Below, one piece after another: positions 26,855 to 36,200 of a DNA stretch of 64,000 nucleotides. Each line of letters starts with the position of its first letter. Within the stretch, counting starts at the first letter, position 1. Source of the DNA: Flavobacterium sp. NG2 (GTDB lineage: Bacteria; Bacteroidota; Bacteroidia; Flavobacteriales; Flavobacteriaceae). A program made the translations under genes and the position numbers. The notes under the pieces are model-generated. The model had not been told where the DNA came from, made no database searches, and saw only the letters and a program-made list of their open reading frames with translations. The stretch lies in assembly GCF_034119845.1 (NCBI RefSeq), contig NZ_CP139420.1:660001-724000 (forward strand). Direction: 5' to 3'.

Positions 26855-26858
26855 AAGC

Positions 26859-28007
26859 ATGAAAAGAATTCCGCCGCAACTTGTAGCCAAACTGGAAAAA
26901 AGAATACAATCCAACTCCTTAAGGCAATTAGGAAGCACACGCTCACCTATTGACTTTTCATCTAATGATTATATAGGATTCTCAAAATCACAAGCCATTT
27001 TCGATGAAACCCATGAATACTTACTCCACCATCAGTGGAATCAAAACGGTGCCACGGGTTCTCGATTAATTTCGGGAAACCACCCTGTTTACACTGTAGT
27101 CGAAAACGAAATTGCCTGTTTTCATCAAACAGAATCGGCTTTGGTTTTTAATTCAGGTTATGATGCCAATGTTGGTTTTTTTAGTTCCGTTCCTCAAAAA
27201 GGAGATTTTATTTTCTATGACGAACTTTGTCACGCTTCCATCCGCGACGGAATCCAATTATCAAATGCTAAAGCCTATAAATACACCCATAACGACTTTG
27301 AAGATTTAGAGCGACTCATACAACGATGTCAGACTGAGCTTGTCGAAGTCTATATTGTTACCGAAAGTATTTTCTCCATGGACGGCGACACACCAAACCT
27401 TGAAGAATTGACCACACTGACTGAAAAGTACAATTGTCATTTAGTAATAGACGAAGCCCATGCATTAGGCGTTTTTGGAGACAAAGGAGAAGGCTTAGTA
27501 CAATATTTAGAACTACAAGACAAAGTATTTGCCCGCATCATGACTTTTGGAAAAGGTCTTGGTTGTCACGGAGCCGCAGTTTTAGGCACAACCGACTTGA
27601 AAACCTATCTAGTCAATTTTGCCCGTAGTTTTATCTATACCACAGGATTGAGCCCACATGCAGTTGCAACGATAGGAATAGCTTATAAAAACTTAGAAAC
27701 GCAATCTCAGTCGATTGAGAAATTACGAAACAACATCACCGTTTTCAACCAACAAAAGAAGTTAGCAGGATTACAACCTATGTTTGTTCGTTCCAAATCG
27801 GCGATACAATGCGCTATCATTCCAGGAAACGAAAAAGTAAAAAACATAGCGAGTCAATTACAAGAAAAAGGTTTTGATGTAAAAGCCATACTTTCCCCTA
27901 CCGTTCCCGAAGGACAAGAACGATTGCGGTTTTGCTTACATAGCTACAATACCGAAGAGGAAATAACGGAGCTATTGAATACATTAGGATCGTTGGTTTT
28001 TTTGTAG
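26859..28007 (+). CDS. bioF: 8-amino-7-oxononanoate synthase (or closely related alpha-oxoamine synthase)
   Basis: A 382-residue PLP enzyme joining pimeloyl-ACP and alanine in biotin synthesis. SSNDYIGFSKS, NGATGSRLISGNHPVYTVVE, ESIFSMDGDTPNLEEL, VIDEAHALGVFGDKGEG and the PLP lysine motif MTFGKGLGCHGAAVLG are visible. Length is normal and no signal peptide is present. bioD and bioA follow on the same strand, so BioF is favoured over the related 2-amino-3-ketobutyrate ligase. Confidence 0.93.
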   Translation: MKRIPPQLVAKLEKRIQSNSLRQLGSTRSPIDFSSNDYIGFSKSQAIFDETHEYLLHHQWNQNGATGSRLISGNHPVYTVVENEIACFHQTESALVFNSGYDANVGFFSSVPQKGDFIFYDELCHASIRDGIQLSNAKAYKYTHNDFEDLERLIQRCQTELVEVYIVTESIFSMDGDTPNLEELTTLTEKYNCHLVIDEAHALGVFGDKGEGLVQYLELQDKVFARIMTFGKGLGCHGAAVLGTTDLKTYLVNFARSFIYTTGLSPHAVATIGIAYKNLETQSQSIEKLRNNITVFNQQKKLAGLQPMFVRSKSAIQCAIIPGNEKVKNIASQLQEKGFDVKAILSPTVPEGQERLRFCLHSYNTEEEITELLNTLGSLVFL

Positions 28008-28055
28008 CCCACAGATTAAACGGATTTTACTGATAGACACTGATAATTTTATTTT
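28006..28055 (+). repeat. Left imperfect inverted repeat of the GxxExxY cassette
   Basis: It begins at the bioF stop and reads AGCCCACAGATTAAACGGAT, then continues TTTACTGATAGACACTGATA. It aligns with the reverse complement of 28550-28597 at about 70 percent over 41 bases, by eye. Confidence 0.6.
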
Positions 28056-28163
28056 CTTATGGTTAAATAATCGTATTATCTCTAATAAAAAAATATTTCA
28101 CTTAAATCTATTCATAAGTATTTTTTGTATTTTAGCTCAGTTCACTACCAATACTGATGTTTT

Positions 28164-28565
28164 ATGTCAAACCTACTTCACAAAGCTTTAACTGACTTAA
28201 TATTAAAAGTCTACTTTGACGTTTACAATCAATTAGGATATGGCTTTTTAGAAAAAGTGTATCAAAATGCTATGTATTTTGAATTAAAGTCACTTGGATT
28301 AAAAGTGGAAGCTCAAAAACCAATAAAAGTCTATTTCAAAAATCAACTAGTTGGTGAGTATTATGCTGATTTACTAGTAGAAGATAAAGTAATTGTAGAA
28401 TTAAAAGCTTGCGAACTTTTGATGAGTGCTCATATTGCACAAATCATGAATTACCTAAAAGCAACAGAAATTGAGGTAGGTCTCGTTTTAAATTTTGGAG
28501 AAAATCCCGAATTCAAACGCATTCTATACACAAACGACAGAAAAATTAATAAAAAAAATCCGTGA
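28164..28565 (+). CDS. GxxExxY family protein (PD-(D/E)XK nuclease-like)
   Basis: A 133-residue protein. The name-giving motif is GFLEKVY (residues ~29-35). The nuclease-like core reads YYADLLVEDKVIVELKACEL, with Asp, Glu-Leu-Lys in PD-(D/E)XK order, then HIAQIMNYLKATEIEVGLVL and LNFG. The family is widespread and its function is unknown to me. It sits between bioF and bioD, where it has no metabolic logic, and is flanked by imperfect inverted repeats; its last codons run into the right repeat. Probably a mobile or selfish cassette. Confidence 0.88.
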   Translation: MSNLLHKALTDLILKVYFDVYNQLGYGFLEKVYQNAMYFELKSLGLKVEAQKPIKVYFKNQLVGEYYADLLVEDKVIVELKACELLMSAHIAQIMNYLKATEIEVGLVLNFGENPEFKRILYTNDRKINKKNP

Positions 28566-28597
28566 TAATCGGTTAAATCCGTATGATCTGCGGCCCA
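28550..28597 (-). repeat. Right imperfect inverted repeat of the GxxExxY cassette
   Basis: Read on the minus strand it is GGGCCGCAGATCATACGGAT, then TTAACCGATTATCACGGATT. It mirrors 28006-28055 and overlaps the last codons of the GxxExxY gene. It ends just before the bioD ATG. Confidence 0.6.
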
Positions 28598-28602
28598 TTA
28601 CT

Positions 28603-29226
28603 ATGAAATTATTTATAACAGGAATATCTACTGATGTAGGCAAAACAGTTGCCTCTGCAATTATCACCGAAGCTCTCGAAGCTGATTATTGGAAACCCGT
28701 TCAGGCCGGCGATTTAGAAAACTCAGATACGCATAAAGTACGGTCGTATGTATCGAATGAGAAATCGGTTTTTCATAAGAACAGTTATGCTTTGAACACA
28801 CCTGCAAGCCCACATTTGGCAGCAGAACTCGATGGAATCACCATTGATATCAACCAAATAAAATTACCAGAATACACTAACGAACACCTTGTTATTGAAG
28901 GCGCGGGCGGTATTTTCGTTCCTTTCAATTCTACGGACATGGTGATTGATTTGATTCAGCCGGATTATAAAGTGGTGGTAGTTTCTAGACATTATTTAGG
29001 AAGCATCAACCATACCTTATTGACTATTGAGGCTTTACAAAACAGAAAAATTGAGATTGCTGGAATTGTTTTTAGCGGAGATGAAAACCTAGCGACCGAA
29101 ACGATTATTTTAAACAAAACAGGTGTTAACTACCTAGGTCGGATTGAGCAAGAACCTTATTTTGATAAAAATGTCATCAAGGAATATGCGGAACGTTTTA
29201 GAGAAAAGCTTTTGGGATTGCAATAA
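28603..29226 (+). CDS. bioD: Dethiobiotin synthetase
   Basis: A 207-residue ATP-dependent carboxylase that closes the ureido ring of dethiobiotin. The N-terminal P-loop MKLFITGISTDVGKTVASA is diagnostic. YWKPVQAGDLENSDT, APASPHLAAELDG-like PASPHLAAELDG and VIEGAGGIFVPFNSTD follow. A longer in-frame start at 28495 would read through the GxxExxY gene and the repeat, so the ATG at 28603 is used; it gives the family length. Only 5 bases separate it from the repeat. Confidence 0.94.
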   Translation: MKLFITGISTDVGKTVASAIITEALEADYWKPVQAGDLENSDTHKVRSYVSNEKSVFHKNSYALNTPASPHLAAELDGITIDINQIKLPEYTNEHLVIEGAGGIFVPFNSTDMVIDLIQPDYKVVVVSRHYLGSINHTLLTIEALQNRKIEIAGIVFSGDENLATETIILNKTGVNYLGRIEQEPYFDKNVIKEYAERFREKLLGLQ

Positions 29227-29397
29227 AATGGCACACTGATTTAACGATTAACACCGATTTTTATTAAGAGCTAATCTTTATTAAAAGGCAAACCTCAAAA
29301 TTGCGGAAAATAAAATTTCATATTGCATCCGAGTAAATATGCAACATCCGTGGGCTAATAAAAACGTGAATTTATAAATCGGCACTTGATGTTGTCC

Positions 29398-29520
29398 TGA
29401 GTCCCGCGTGAGGGATTGAAGCTGGCTACCAAAGTAGCGCGGAAAGCCCGACAGCAGTAGCAAAGGGGCTGTATCAACGCAAAGGAAAGTAAGCCCCTTT
29501 GCTAGTGGTGGCACGCCCAA
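29398..29520. repeat. Folded GC-rich intergenic repeat
   Basis: It contains GCGTGAGGGATTGAAGC, a short hairpin GCTAC-CAAA-GTAGC, then GCGGAAAGCCCGACA. Next come TAGCAAAGGGGCT and its perfect complement AGCCCCTTTGCTA, separated by about 23 bases, making a 13-bp stem. From memory the GAGGGATTGAAGC ... GCGGAAAGCCCGAC frame recurs in Flavobacterium intergenic regions with different central hairpins; this could not be checked. Confidence 0.6.
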
Positions 29521-29565
29521 AGAGATATTCCTGTTAAAAGAGTCGGCTGTTTTATGGGGACTGTG

Positions 29566-29573
29566 TATCTTTG
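29566..29573 (+). promoter_or_regulatory. -7 box of the bioA promoter
   Basis: TATCTTTG is a perfect -7 match 17 bases upstream of the bioA ATG, so bioA is probably transcribed independently of bioD. The -33 box is weak. Confidence 0.5.
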
Positions 29574-29590
29574 CGGCATAGTTTATACTT

Positions 29591-30862
29591 ATGACTTTAG
29601 CAGCACGAAATTTAAAACACAATTGGCATCCTTATACACAACATAAAACTTCGCGAACGCCTATTGCGATTGCTCGTGGAGAAGGCGCGTTATTGTGGGA
29701 CGAGGATGGAAAAGAATATATTGATGCGATTGCATCCTGGTGGGTAAATCCTTTTGGACACGCCAACCGCTTTATTGCTGACGCGATTTACAAACAATTG
29801 ACCACACTTGAACATGTGCTTTTTGGTGGATTTACCCACGAACCAGCAGTGGTGCTTTCGGAAAAACTCATCGAAATATTGCCTAATAATCAGCAGAAAC
29901 TTTTTTACTCTGACAACGGTTCAACCTCGGTAGAGATTGCAATCAAAGTAAGCATGCAATATTTTTTTAACCAAGGAATCAAGAAAACCAAAATCATTGC
30001 TTTTGAAGATGCCTTTCATGGGGATACTTTTGGAGCGATGGCGGCCAGTGGAATTTCGTTTTTTACGGAAGCGTTTAAAGATTCGTTGATTGAAGTGGTT
30101 CGGATTCCGGTACCTACGGCTGGAAATGAAGCCAAAAGTATTGAAGCTTTAGAAAAATTAGCGGCAACGAATGAATGTGCGGCTTTTATTTTTGAACCTT
30201 TAGTGCAAGGTGCTGCGGGAATGGTGATGTATGCTCCTGAAATCCTAGACCAATTGATGGCGATTTGTAAAGCTAATGAAGTATTTACAATTGCAGATGA
30301 AGTGATGACGGGTTTTGGAAAAACGGGACGTAATTTTGCTTGTGACTATTTGGAACAACAACCGGATATGATGTGTATATCGAAAGCTTTGACAGGCGGA
30401 ACCATCCCGATGGCGATTACGAGTTTTACACAAGAGATTTTTGATTGTTTTTACGATGATGACATCAACAAAGCCTTGTTTCACGGACATACTTTTACAG
30501 CGAATCCTACGGGTTGTGCTGCGGCACTGGCGAGTTTGGAATTACTCCAATCTGAAGAAATGCAGGAGAATTTGAAACGAGTGCACGCCAATCATTTGGT
30601 TTTTGAAGCCAAAATGAAACAGCATCACAAAGTCAAAACGACTCGGGTTCTGGGTGTGATTTTGGCAATCGAAATCAAAACGGACAGTCAAGAAAGTTAT
30701 TACGGATCGATGCGTAACTTGTTATATGATTTCTTTATTGAAAACGGTGTGATACTGCGACCGGTTGGGAATATTGTGTATGTTTTGCCTCCGTATGTGA
30801 TGACTGATCAACAACTGAACAAAGTATATCACGTTATTGAAAATGCATTAGAAATCATTTAA
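29591..30862 (+). CDS. bioA: Adenosylmethionine-8-amino-7-oxononanoate aminotransferase
   Basis: A 423-residue class III PLP aminotransferase. HNWHPYTQHK near the N-terminus, YIDAIASWWVNPFGHANRFI, AFHGDTFGAMAASG, ADEVMTGFGKTGRNFACDY and the PLP lysine in CISKALTGGTIPMA are typical of BioA, including the Trp-rich IASWW segment. It transfers the amino group of SAM to make 7,8-diaminopelargonate. It follows bioD after 364 bases of repeat-rich sequence. Confidence 0.95.
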   Translation: MTLAARNLKHNWHPYTQHKTSRTPIAIARGEGALLWDEDGKEYIDAIASWWVNPFGHANRFIADAIYKQLTTLEHVLFGGFTHEPAVVLSEKLIEILPNNQQKLFYSDNGSTSVEIAIKVSMQYFFNQGIKKTKIIAFEDAFHGDTFGAMAASGISFFTEAFKDSLIEVVRIPVPTAGNEAKSIEALEKLAATNECAAFIFEPLVQGAAGMVMYAPEILDQLMAICKANEVFTIADEVMTGFGKTGRNFACDYLEQQPDMMCISKALTGGTIPMAITSFTQEIFDCFYDDDINKALFHGHTFTANPTGCAAALASLELLQSEEMQENLKRVHANHLVFEAKMKQHHKVKTTRVLGVILAIEIKTDSQESYYGSMRNLLYDFFIENGVILRPVGNIVYVLPPYVMTDQQLNKVYHVIENALEII

Positions 30863-30892
30863 GATTTTTCAAACATATAGATTCCTATTTTA

Positions 30893-30963
30893 AACCATTA
30901 AGAGATTAAGCTTCATTAAGCTACTCCTTAATTTTCTTAATCTCTTAATGGTTAGTTTTTTTT
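30893..30963 (+). terminator. Long hairpin after bioA, probable terminator
   Basis: AACCATTAAGAGATTAAG (30893-30910) pairs perfectly with CTTAATCTCTTAATGGTT (30936-30953), an 18-bp stem with a 25-base loop, followed within a few bases by an eight-T run. It would separate bioA from the ketoacyl synthase gene. Confidence 0.7.
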
Positions 30964-31009
30964 CTAACTCTATTAAATTGTTAGTTTTACTCATTAAACA
31001 ACTATTATT

Positions 31010-32164
31010 TTGTCACAAAAAATAGCGATTACCGCCCTTGCTTCTGTATCACCTTTGGGATCTCAACCTGAGTTGATTTGGAACAACTATTTGAATACTG
31101 CAAATTGTTTTTCGAAACAGTTTTTGGATCATCAAGAAACTATTGTTGGTGCAATTTCAGCTGATGACACTTTGTTGTTAGAGGAATTACGATTGTCCGA
31201 TGTAAAATATAAATCACTTGACAAAAGTGTTTTACTTGCGATGGCGGCTTCCCGAAAAGCGATGGCGCAAGCTGGATGGAAAAAAGGGTCGGCTTTCGGG
31301 ATTAATATTGGTTCTTCTCGTGGGGCGACGGAGTTGTTTGAGAAACATTACAAAGATTATCTGGAAACGGGGAAAGCGCAAACTTTGGCTTCTCCGACTA
31401 CTACTTTAGGTAATATTTCGTCTTGGGTAGCACATGATTTACAGACTTCAGGACCTGAGATTTCGCATTCTATCACTTGCTCTACGGCTTTGCATTCGTT
31501 ATTAAACGGGGTGGCTTGGTTACGCGCTGGTATGGCTGAACAATTTTTAGTGGGTGGCAGTGAAGCGCCTTTAACCGATTTTACGATTGGACAAATGCGC
31601 GCCTTAAAAATCTATTCGCAACTGGATGATGAATACCCGAATCGTTCCCTAGATTTAGATAAAAAACGAAGTACGATGATTTTGGGCGAAGGGGCGTCTG
31701 TTTGTTGTTTAGAGTTGGGTGAAAAAGAAAATGCACTGGCGTATGTAGAATGTATTGGGTATGCTACCGAAATTTTAGAACACAATATTTCTATTTCGGC
31801 TGAAGCGGTTTGTTTTCAAAAATCGATGATAATGGCTTTGAAAGATACTGATTTGGCTACCGTTGACGCGATTGTGATGCACGCGCCTGGAACAGTCAAA
31901 GGTGACTTGACAGAGTACAAAGCGATTGAAAAAGTGTTTGGCGAAAGCCTACCCTTACTGACTTCAAATAAATGGAAAATCGGACATACTTTTGGCACTT
32001 CGGGCATGTTGAGTATTGAGTTGGCTATTATGATGATACAACAGAATACGTTTGTTGCTGTACCTTTTGCAAAAACGCAGGAAACGGGGAGAATGATTCG
32101 TAAAGTACTGGTAAATGCAGTAGGTTTTGGTGGGAATGCCGTTAGCGTATTGTTGACTATTTAA
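31010..32164 (+). CDS. Beta-ketoacyl synthase of the biotin cluster (FabF-like)
   Basis: A 384-residue thiolase-fold condensing enzyme. It starts at TTG (31010-31012), giving MSQKIAITALASVSPLGSQP, the usual N-terminus; no ATG is available. The nucleophile is Cys157 in SHSITCSTALHS, with His in VMHAPGTVKGD and KWKIGHTFGTSG, so the Cys-His-His triad is complete. It is somewhat shorter than FabF. Co-location with bioF/D/A suggests a role in pimeloyl-ACP chain elongation; fatty-acid or pigment synthesis is the alternative. Confidence 0.85.
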   Translation: MSQKIAITALASVSPLGSQPELIWNNYLNTANCFSKQFLDHQETIVGAISADDTLLLEELRLSDVKYKSLDKSVLLAMAASRKAMAQAGWKKGSAFGINIGSSRGATELFEKHYKDYLETGKAQTLASPTTTLGNISSWVAHDLQTSGPEISHSITCSTALHSLLNGVAWLRAGMAEQFLVGGSEAPLTDFTIGQMRALKIYSQLDDEYPNRSLDLDKKRSTMILGEGASVCCLELGEKENALAYVECIGYATEILEHNISISAEAVCFQKSMIMALKDTDLATVDAIVMHAPGTVKGDLTEYKAIEKVFGESLPLLTSNKWKIGHTFGTSGMLSIELAIMMIQQNTFVAVPFAKTQETGRMIRKVLVNAVGFGGNAVSVLLTI

Positions 32165-32172
32165 TTTTTTTT

Positions 32173-32400
32173 GGAACACAGATAATAGAAATTAAAGAAA
32201 TTTTAAAAAATCTTTGAATTGCTTTGTTTGATATTGGACGCAGATATTACGGTTGGCTAAAGCTACAACGCGGATAAAAACAGATTTATCACCTTTAGGC
32301 TAAAAAAACTCTTAGTGCCTTAACGTCTTAACGGTAAAAAACTTTGTGAACCTTTGTGCCTCCTTTGTGTTCTTTGTGGTTAAACTTTTTTATAACACCG
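32173..32400. repeat. Degenerate intergenic repeats
   Basis: GGAACACAGATAATAGAAAT (32173 onward) is a diverged copy of 38443-38491. About 32310-32390 holds short related units (CTTAGTGCCTTAACG, CTTTGTGAACC, CTTTGTGCC, CTTTGTGTTC, CTTTGTGG). A similar run lies at 62868-62900. Confidence 0.5.
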
Positions 32401-32406
32401 TTGCTG

Positions 32407-32877
32407 TTAACTCCCTTCTAGCTCTTTCATTCTATCGTAAATCAAGAAGCTTTCAAACCCTCTTCTTAAAAAATAATCGCAAAACTTTTTCCGTTTTTTC
32501 ATCTGATTGGTTTCGGTTAACGAGTCCCAATGTTTGAGTGTGAAGGTGTTGAAATTCTCCTCATATTCCTCAGGAGTGATTTCTTTTAAAGCAATATTGA
32601 TTAGCGTTTGATTTATTTTTCGAAGTTTTAATTCGTTGGTAATACGGATTTTACCCCAATGTTTGATGCGGTGTTTCCCTCTTGCAAAACTGCGTGCAAA
32701 ACGCTCTTCGTTCAGGAAATTATCGGTTATTAACTGACTGATAATTTGGTCGATTTCGTTCGCCTCCATTTTCATTTCGCGCAATTTAGAGATTACTTCT
32801 TCATGGCAACGATCTTGATAAGCACAGTAATGCTCTATTTTTTGGAGCGCTTCTTTAATGGTGTATATATCTTTCAT
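32407..32877 (-). CDS. recX: Regulatory protein RecX
   Basis: A 156-residue helical protein of RecX length. EALQKIEHYCAYQDRCHEEV, LITDNFLNEERFARSFARGK and KHWGKIRITNELKLRKI are the three RecX tandem helical repeats. RecX inhibits RecA filament growth in the cytoplasm. recA is not in the window. It is on the minus strand, between the biotin genes and the adhesin genes. Confidence 0.93.
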   Translation of the reverse strand: MKDIYTIKEALQKIEHYCAYQDRCHEEVISKLREMKMEANEIDQIISQLITDNFLNEERFARSFARGKHRIKHWGKIRITNELKLRKINQTLINIALKEITPEEYEENFNTFTLKHWDSLTETNQMKKRKKFCDYFLRRGFESFLIYDRMKELEGS

Positions 32878-33252
32878 AAGAGAAGCGAAATTTAAACATT
32901 AATATTTACAATAAACTAACCATTTTAAACAAATCAAAAACTACCTAAAAAAATAACTAATCTTTCATTTTCATAAAACCGTATCATCTTTTTTAACGTA
33001 AATATTAAATAAAACTTCAAATCAAATTTCAAAACACAAAAGATAGTAATTATACACATGAAAAAATCAAAAAACCCAATAAAATAGGCGGTTAACCAAT
33101 TTAAAAAAATATGCATTTTATCGGCAAAATCCGCACATAAACGGCTTTAATTTTTTATTTTATAAAATACCGCTAATCTTGCACCAAATTTCACATTTTT
33201 TTATTAAAAATTGAAAAATACAATACGATTTACCACGAAATCAATATTTTTT
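32878..33252. other. AT-rich intergenic stretch
   Basis: This 375-base region separates divergent recX and the large exported protein. A -7-like TAATCTTG lies at 33174-33181, a plausible promoter element for the right-hand gene. Otherwise no gene or repeat seen. Confidence 0.45.
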
Positions 33253-36200
33253 ATGAGGCGAATTTTTACTGACTATAGCGTTTTTCTTTTCAACACCTCT
33301 TTTAAAAAAACATTTTTTGTTTTTTTATTGTTCATAATTCAAAACATATGTTATGGAGTAACTAAAACTTTTACTTCTAATAACGGAAATTGGAATACGG
33401 CTACCAACTGGAGTCCTTCAGGTGTACCTTCAGCAAACGATGATGTAATAATTCCTTCTGGAAAAACTGCTACAATTAACATAAATGCTGTAGCCCAAAG
33501 CATTAATATCAGTGGCACTTTAAACATTAATGATGGTGAATCATTATATGTGGGAAGCAATCCATCATGGGGAAATTTTATCGTTAATTCAGGCGGGAAA
33601 TTTCAAATGCCAACAGGAGGAAGTTCTGCATTGTTAGTTGTATTTGGAAACTACAACAACAATGGCACGACTGATTTTTGGAAAAGCGATATTATAATTA
33701 CAGGAGATTTATTAAGCCCTGCAACTTCAGAATTGCAAAAACAAGGAAATGTAATTGTTGGAGGAAATATTATTGGAGATATTGCCTTAACAGGAGGTAC
33801 AGGAGAAGGACAAATTTATGCCGTAAATCCAAATGCTACTGTTTCAATCACACCCACATCCATTAACAACAATGTTACTCCAGGCGATCAACTTCCAAGT
33901 TCTGAAGGAGCTACATTAATAAATTTAGTAAACACAATTATTTATGGTTCAACCTGTGCATCTTTTACAATAACTGATCCTAGTTCAAATATATCAACAT
34001 GTGTTGGAGGAAACGTTACCGTTACAATTTCATCAAGTGGAAGTTCACCTTCATATCAATGGCAACTTAATAGTGGGTCTTCAGGTTGGAATAATATATC
34101 TGGTCAAACCACTTCTACTTTATCTCTTAATAATGTAACTGCCGCTATGGCTGGAAACAAATATAGAGTAAAAGTAACTGTGAGCGGATGCACAAAAAAC
34201 TCTAATTACATTACATTATCTATTGACCCTACTACTGTTGCAGGAACAGCTTCATCAAACCAATCCATTTGCAATGGAAGCACGCCTTCGAATATTACTT
34301 TATCAGGAAATACTGGGACAATACAATGGCAATCTTCTACAGATAGTAGTTCTTTTACTAATATCTCAGGAGCAACATCTTCAACTTTAAGTAGTGCTCA
34401 AATGGGTTCTTTGACTGCAACTCGATATTATCGCGCGGTAGTAACTAGTGGTGGATGTCCTCCAGTAAATTCTAATACTGTGACGGTAATTGTAAATCAA
34501 CCATCGGTAGCACCAACAAGTATCTCAGGAACAACAACCATTTGTAATGGCAACTCTACAACTTTAACTTTGAGTGGAGGAACTGCGGGAACAAACGCTA
34601 GTGCTAAATGGTACTCTGGGGTATGTAACGGAACTTTAGTAGGAACGGGAAACAGCATTACCGTTTCTCCAACCACTAATACAACTTATTTTGTAAGATA
34701 TGAAGGCATTTGTAATAATACTAGTTGTGCTTCAATTACAGTCACTGTTAATTCTTTAGCCTCTATACCGTCTACTTTAAGTCCTGATAATGTAACATGT
34801 AGCAGCTTCAATGCTAAATGGAATTCAGCAACTAACACCACCAAATATTTTCTAGATGTGGCAACTGATAATGCATTCACAAATCTTGTAAGCGGATATA
34901 GTAATTTAGATGTCGGCAACACTACATCTCGCTCAGTAACAGGACTAAACCCATCTACCACATACTATTACAGAGTAAGGGCAAACAATTCTAATTGTGG
35001 AAATTCTGGAAATTCTGGAACAATAAATATTTCGACTTTGACTATTGCAATTCCAGCAACAGGAACTCCAGATAACGCAACATGTAGTAGTTTTAATGCA
35101 AAATGGAATTCAGCAACTAACACCACCAAATATTTTTTAGATGTAGCAACAGATAATGCATTCACAAATCTTGTAAGCGGATATAGTAATTTAGACGTGG
35201 GAAATACAACATCCCATTCAGTAACAGGACTTAATCCTTCTACAACATATTATTACAGAGTAAGAGCACTAAATTCTAGCTGTGGAACAAGTGAAAATTC
35301 GGGTACTATGAATATTGCCACTTTAGCAATTGCTATTCCTACTACTAGCACTGCTAATAACTCAACATGCAGTAGCTTCAATGCACAATGGAATTCAGCT
35401 TCTAACACTACCAAATATTTTTTAGATGTGGCAACTGATATGGCTTTTACAAATTTTGTAAGTGGATATAACAATTTAGACGTAGGAAATACAACATCCC
35501 GTTCAGTGACTGGGCTTAATCCTTCTACGACATATTATTACAGAGTAAGAGCACTAAATTCTAGCTGTGGAACAAGTGAAAATTCGGGTACTATGAATAT
35601 TTCTACATTGTCAATAGCTACTCCTCCTACTGGCACTGCTAATAACGCAACATGTAGTAGCTTTAATGCACAATGGAATTCAGCTTCTAACACTACCAAA
35701 TATTTTTTAGATGTGGCAACTGATATGGCTTTTACAAATTTTGTAAGTGGATATAACAATTTAGACGTAGGAAATACAACATCCCGTTCAGTGACTGGGC
35801 TTAATCCTTCTACGACATATTATTACAGAGTAAGAGCACTAAATTCTAGCTGTGGAACAAGTGAAAATTCGGGTACTATGAATATTTCTACATTGTCAAT
35901 AGCTACTCCTCCTACTGGCACTGCTAATAACGCAACATGTAGTAGCTTTAATGCACAATGGAATTCAGCCTCTAATACTACCAAATATTTTCTAGATGTG
36001 GCAACTGACAATGCATTTACAAATTTTGTAAGTGGGTACAACAATTTAGACGTAGGAAATACAACATCCCGTTCCATAACAGGGCTTAATCCTTCAACGA
36101 CATATTACTACAGAGTAAGAGCGCTAAATTCTAGCTGTGGAACAAGTGAAAATTCAAGCACTATGAGTATTGCTACATTGTCCTTTTCTGCACCTTCAAT

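Larger units (their letters stand above)
26310..26858. other. 550-base gene-free stretch with terminator and repeats
   Basis: It holds the L25 terminator, a folded element at 26396-26492, a hairpin at 26684-26722, degenerate ACAGATT-type repeat sequence near 26555-26620 and 26790-26815, and the bioF promoter. A weak 86-codon open frame across the folded element has no recognisable protein. Confidence 0.7.
29227..29590. other. Gene-free stretch between bioD and bioA with folded repeat
   Basis: The first 45 bases (GGCACACTGATTTAACGATT...) resemble the ACAGATT-type repeat beside the GxxExxY gene. About 29380-29530 holds a folded, GC-rich repeat. The bioA promoter lies at the right end. An open frame of 113 codons on the minus strand crosses the repeat and looks non-coding. 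Confidence 0.65.

Noticed and set aside
29281..29622. A 113-codon open frame on the minus strand upstream of bioA
   Set aside because: It runs through the folded repeat and into the bioA coding region and promoter; no protein-like pattern is seen.
33080..33096. GGTTAACC-containing sequence similar to the dehydrogenase operator
   Set aside because: Only the 8-base core matches; it lies in the recX/adhesin spacer without a related promoter position.
34686..36077. Series of similar 65-91-codon open frames on the minus strand
   Set aside because: They are antisense shadows of the tandem fibronectin-type repeats and share their 285-base spacing.
33253..36190. Possible CRISPR-like regular repeats
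   Set aside because: The 285-bp period is in frame, encodes fibronectin-type domains, and has no spacer-repeat alternation.
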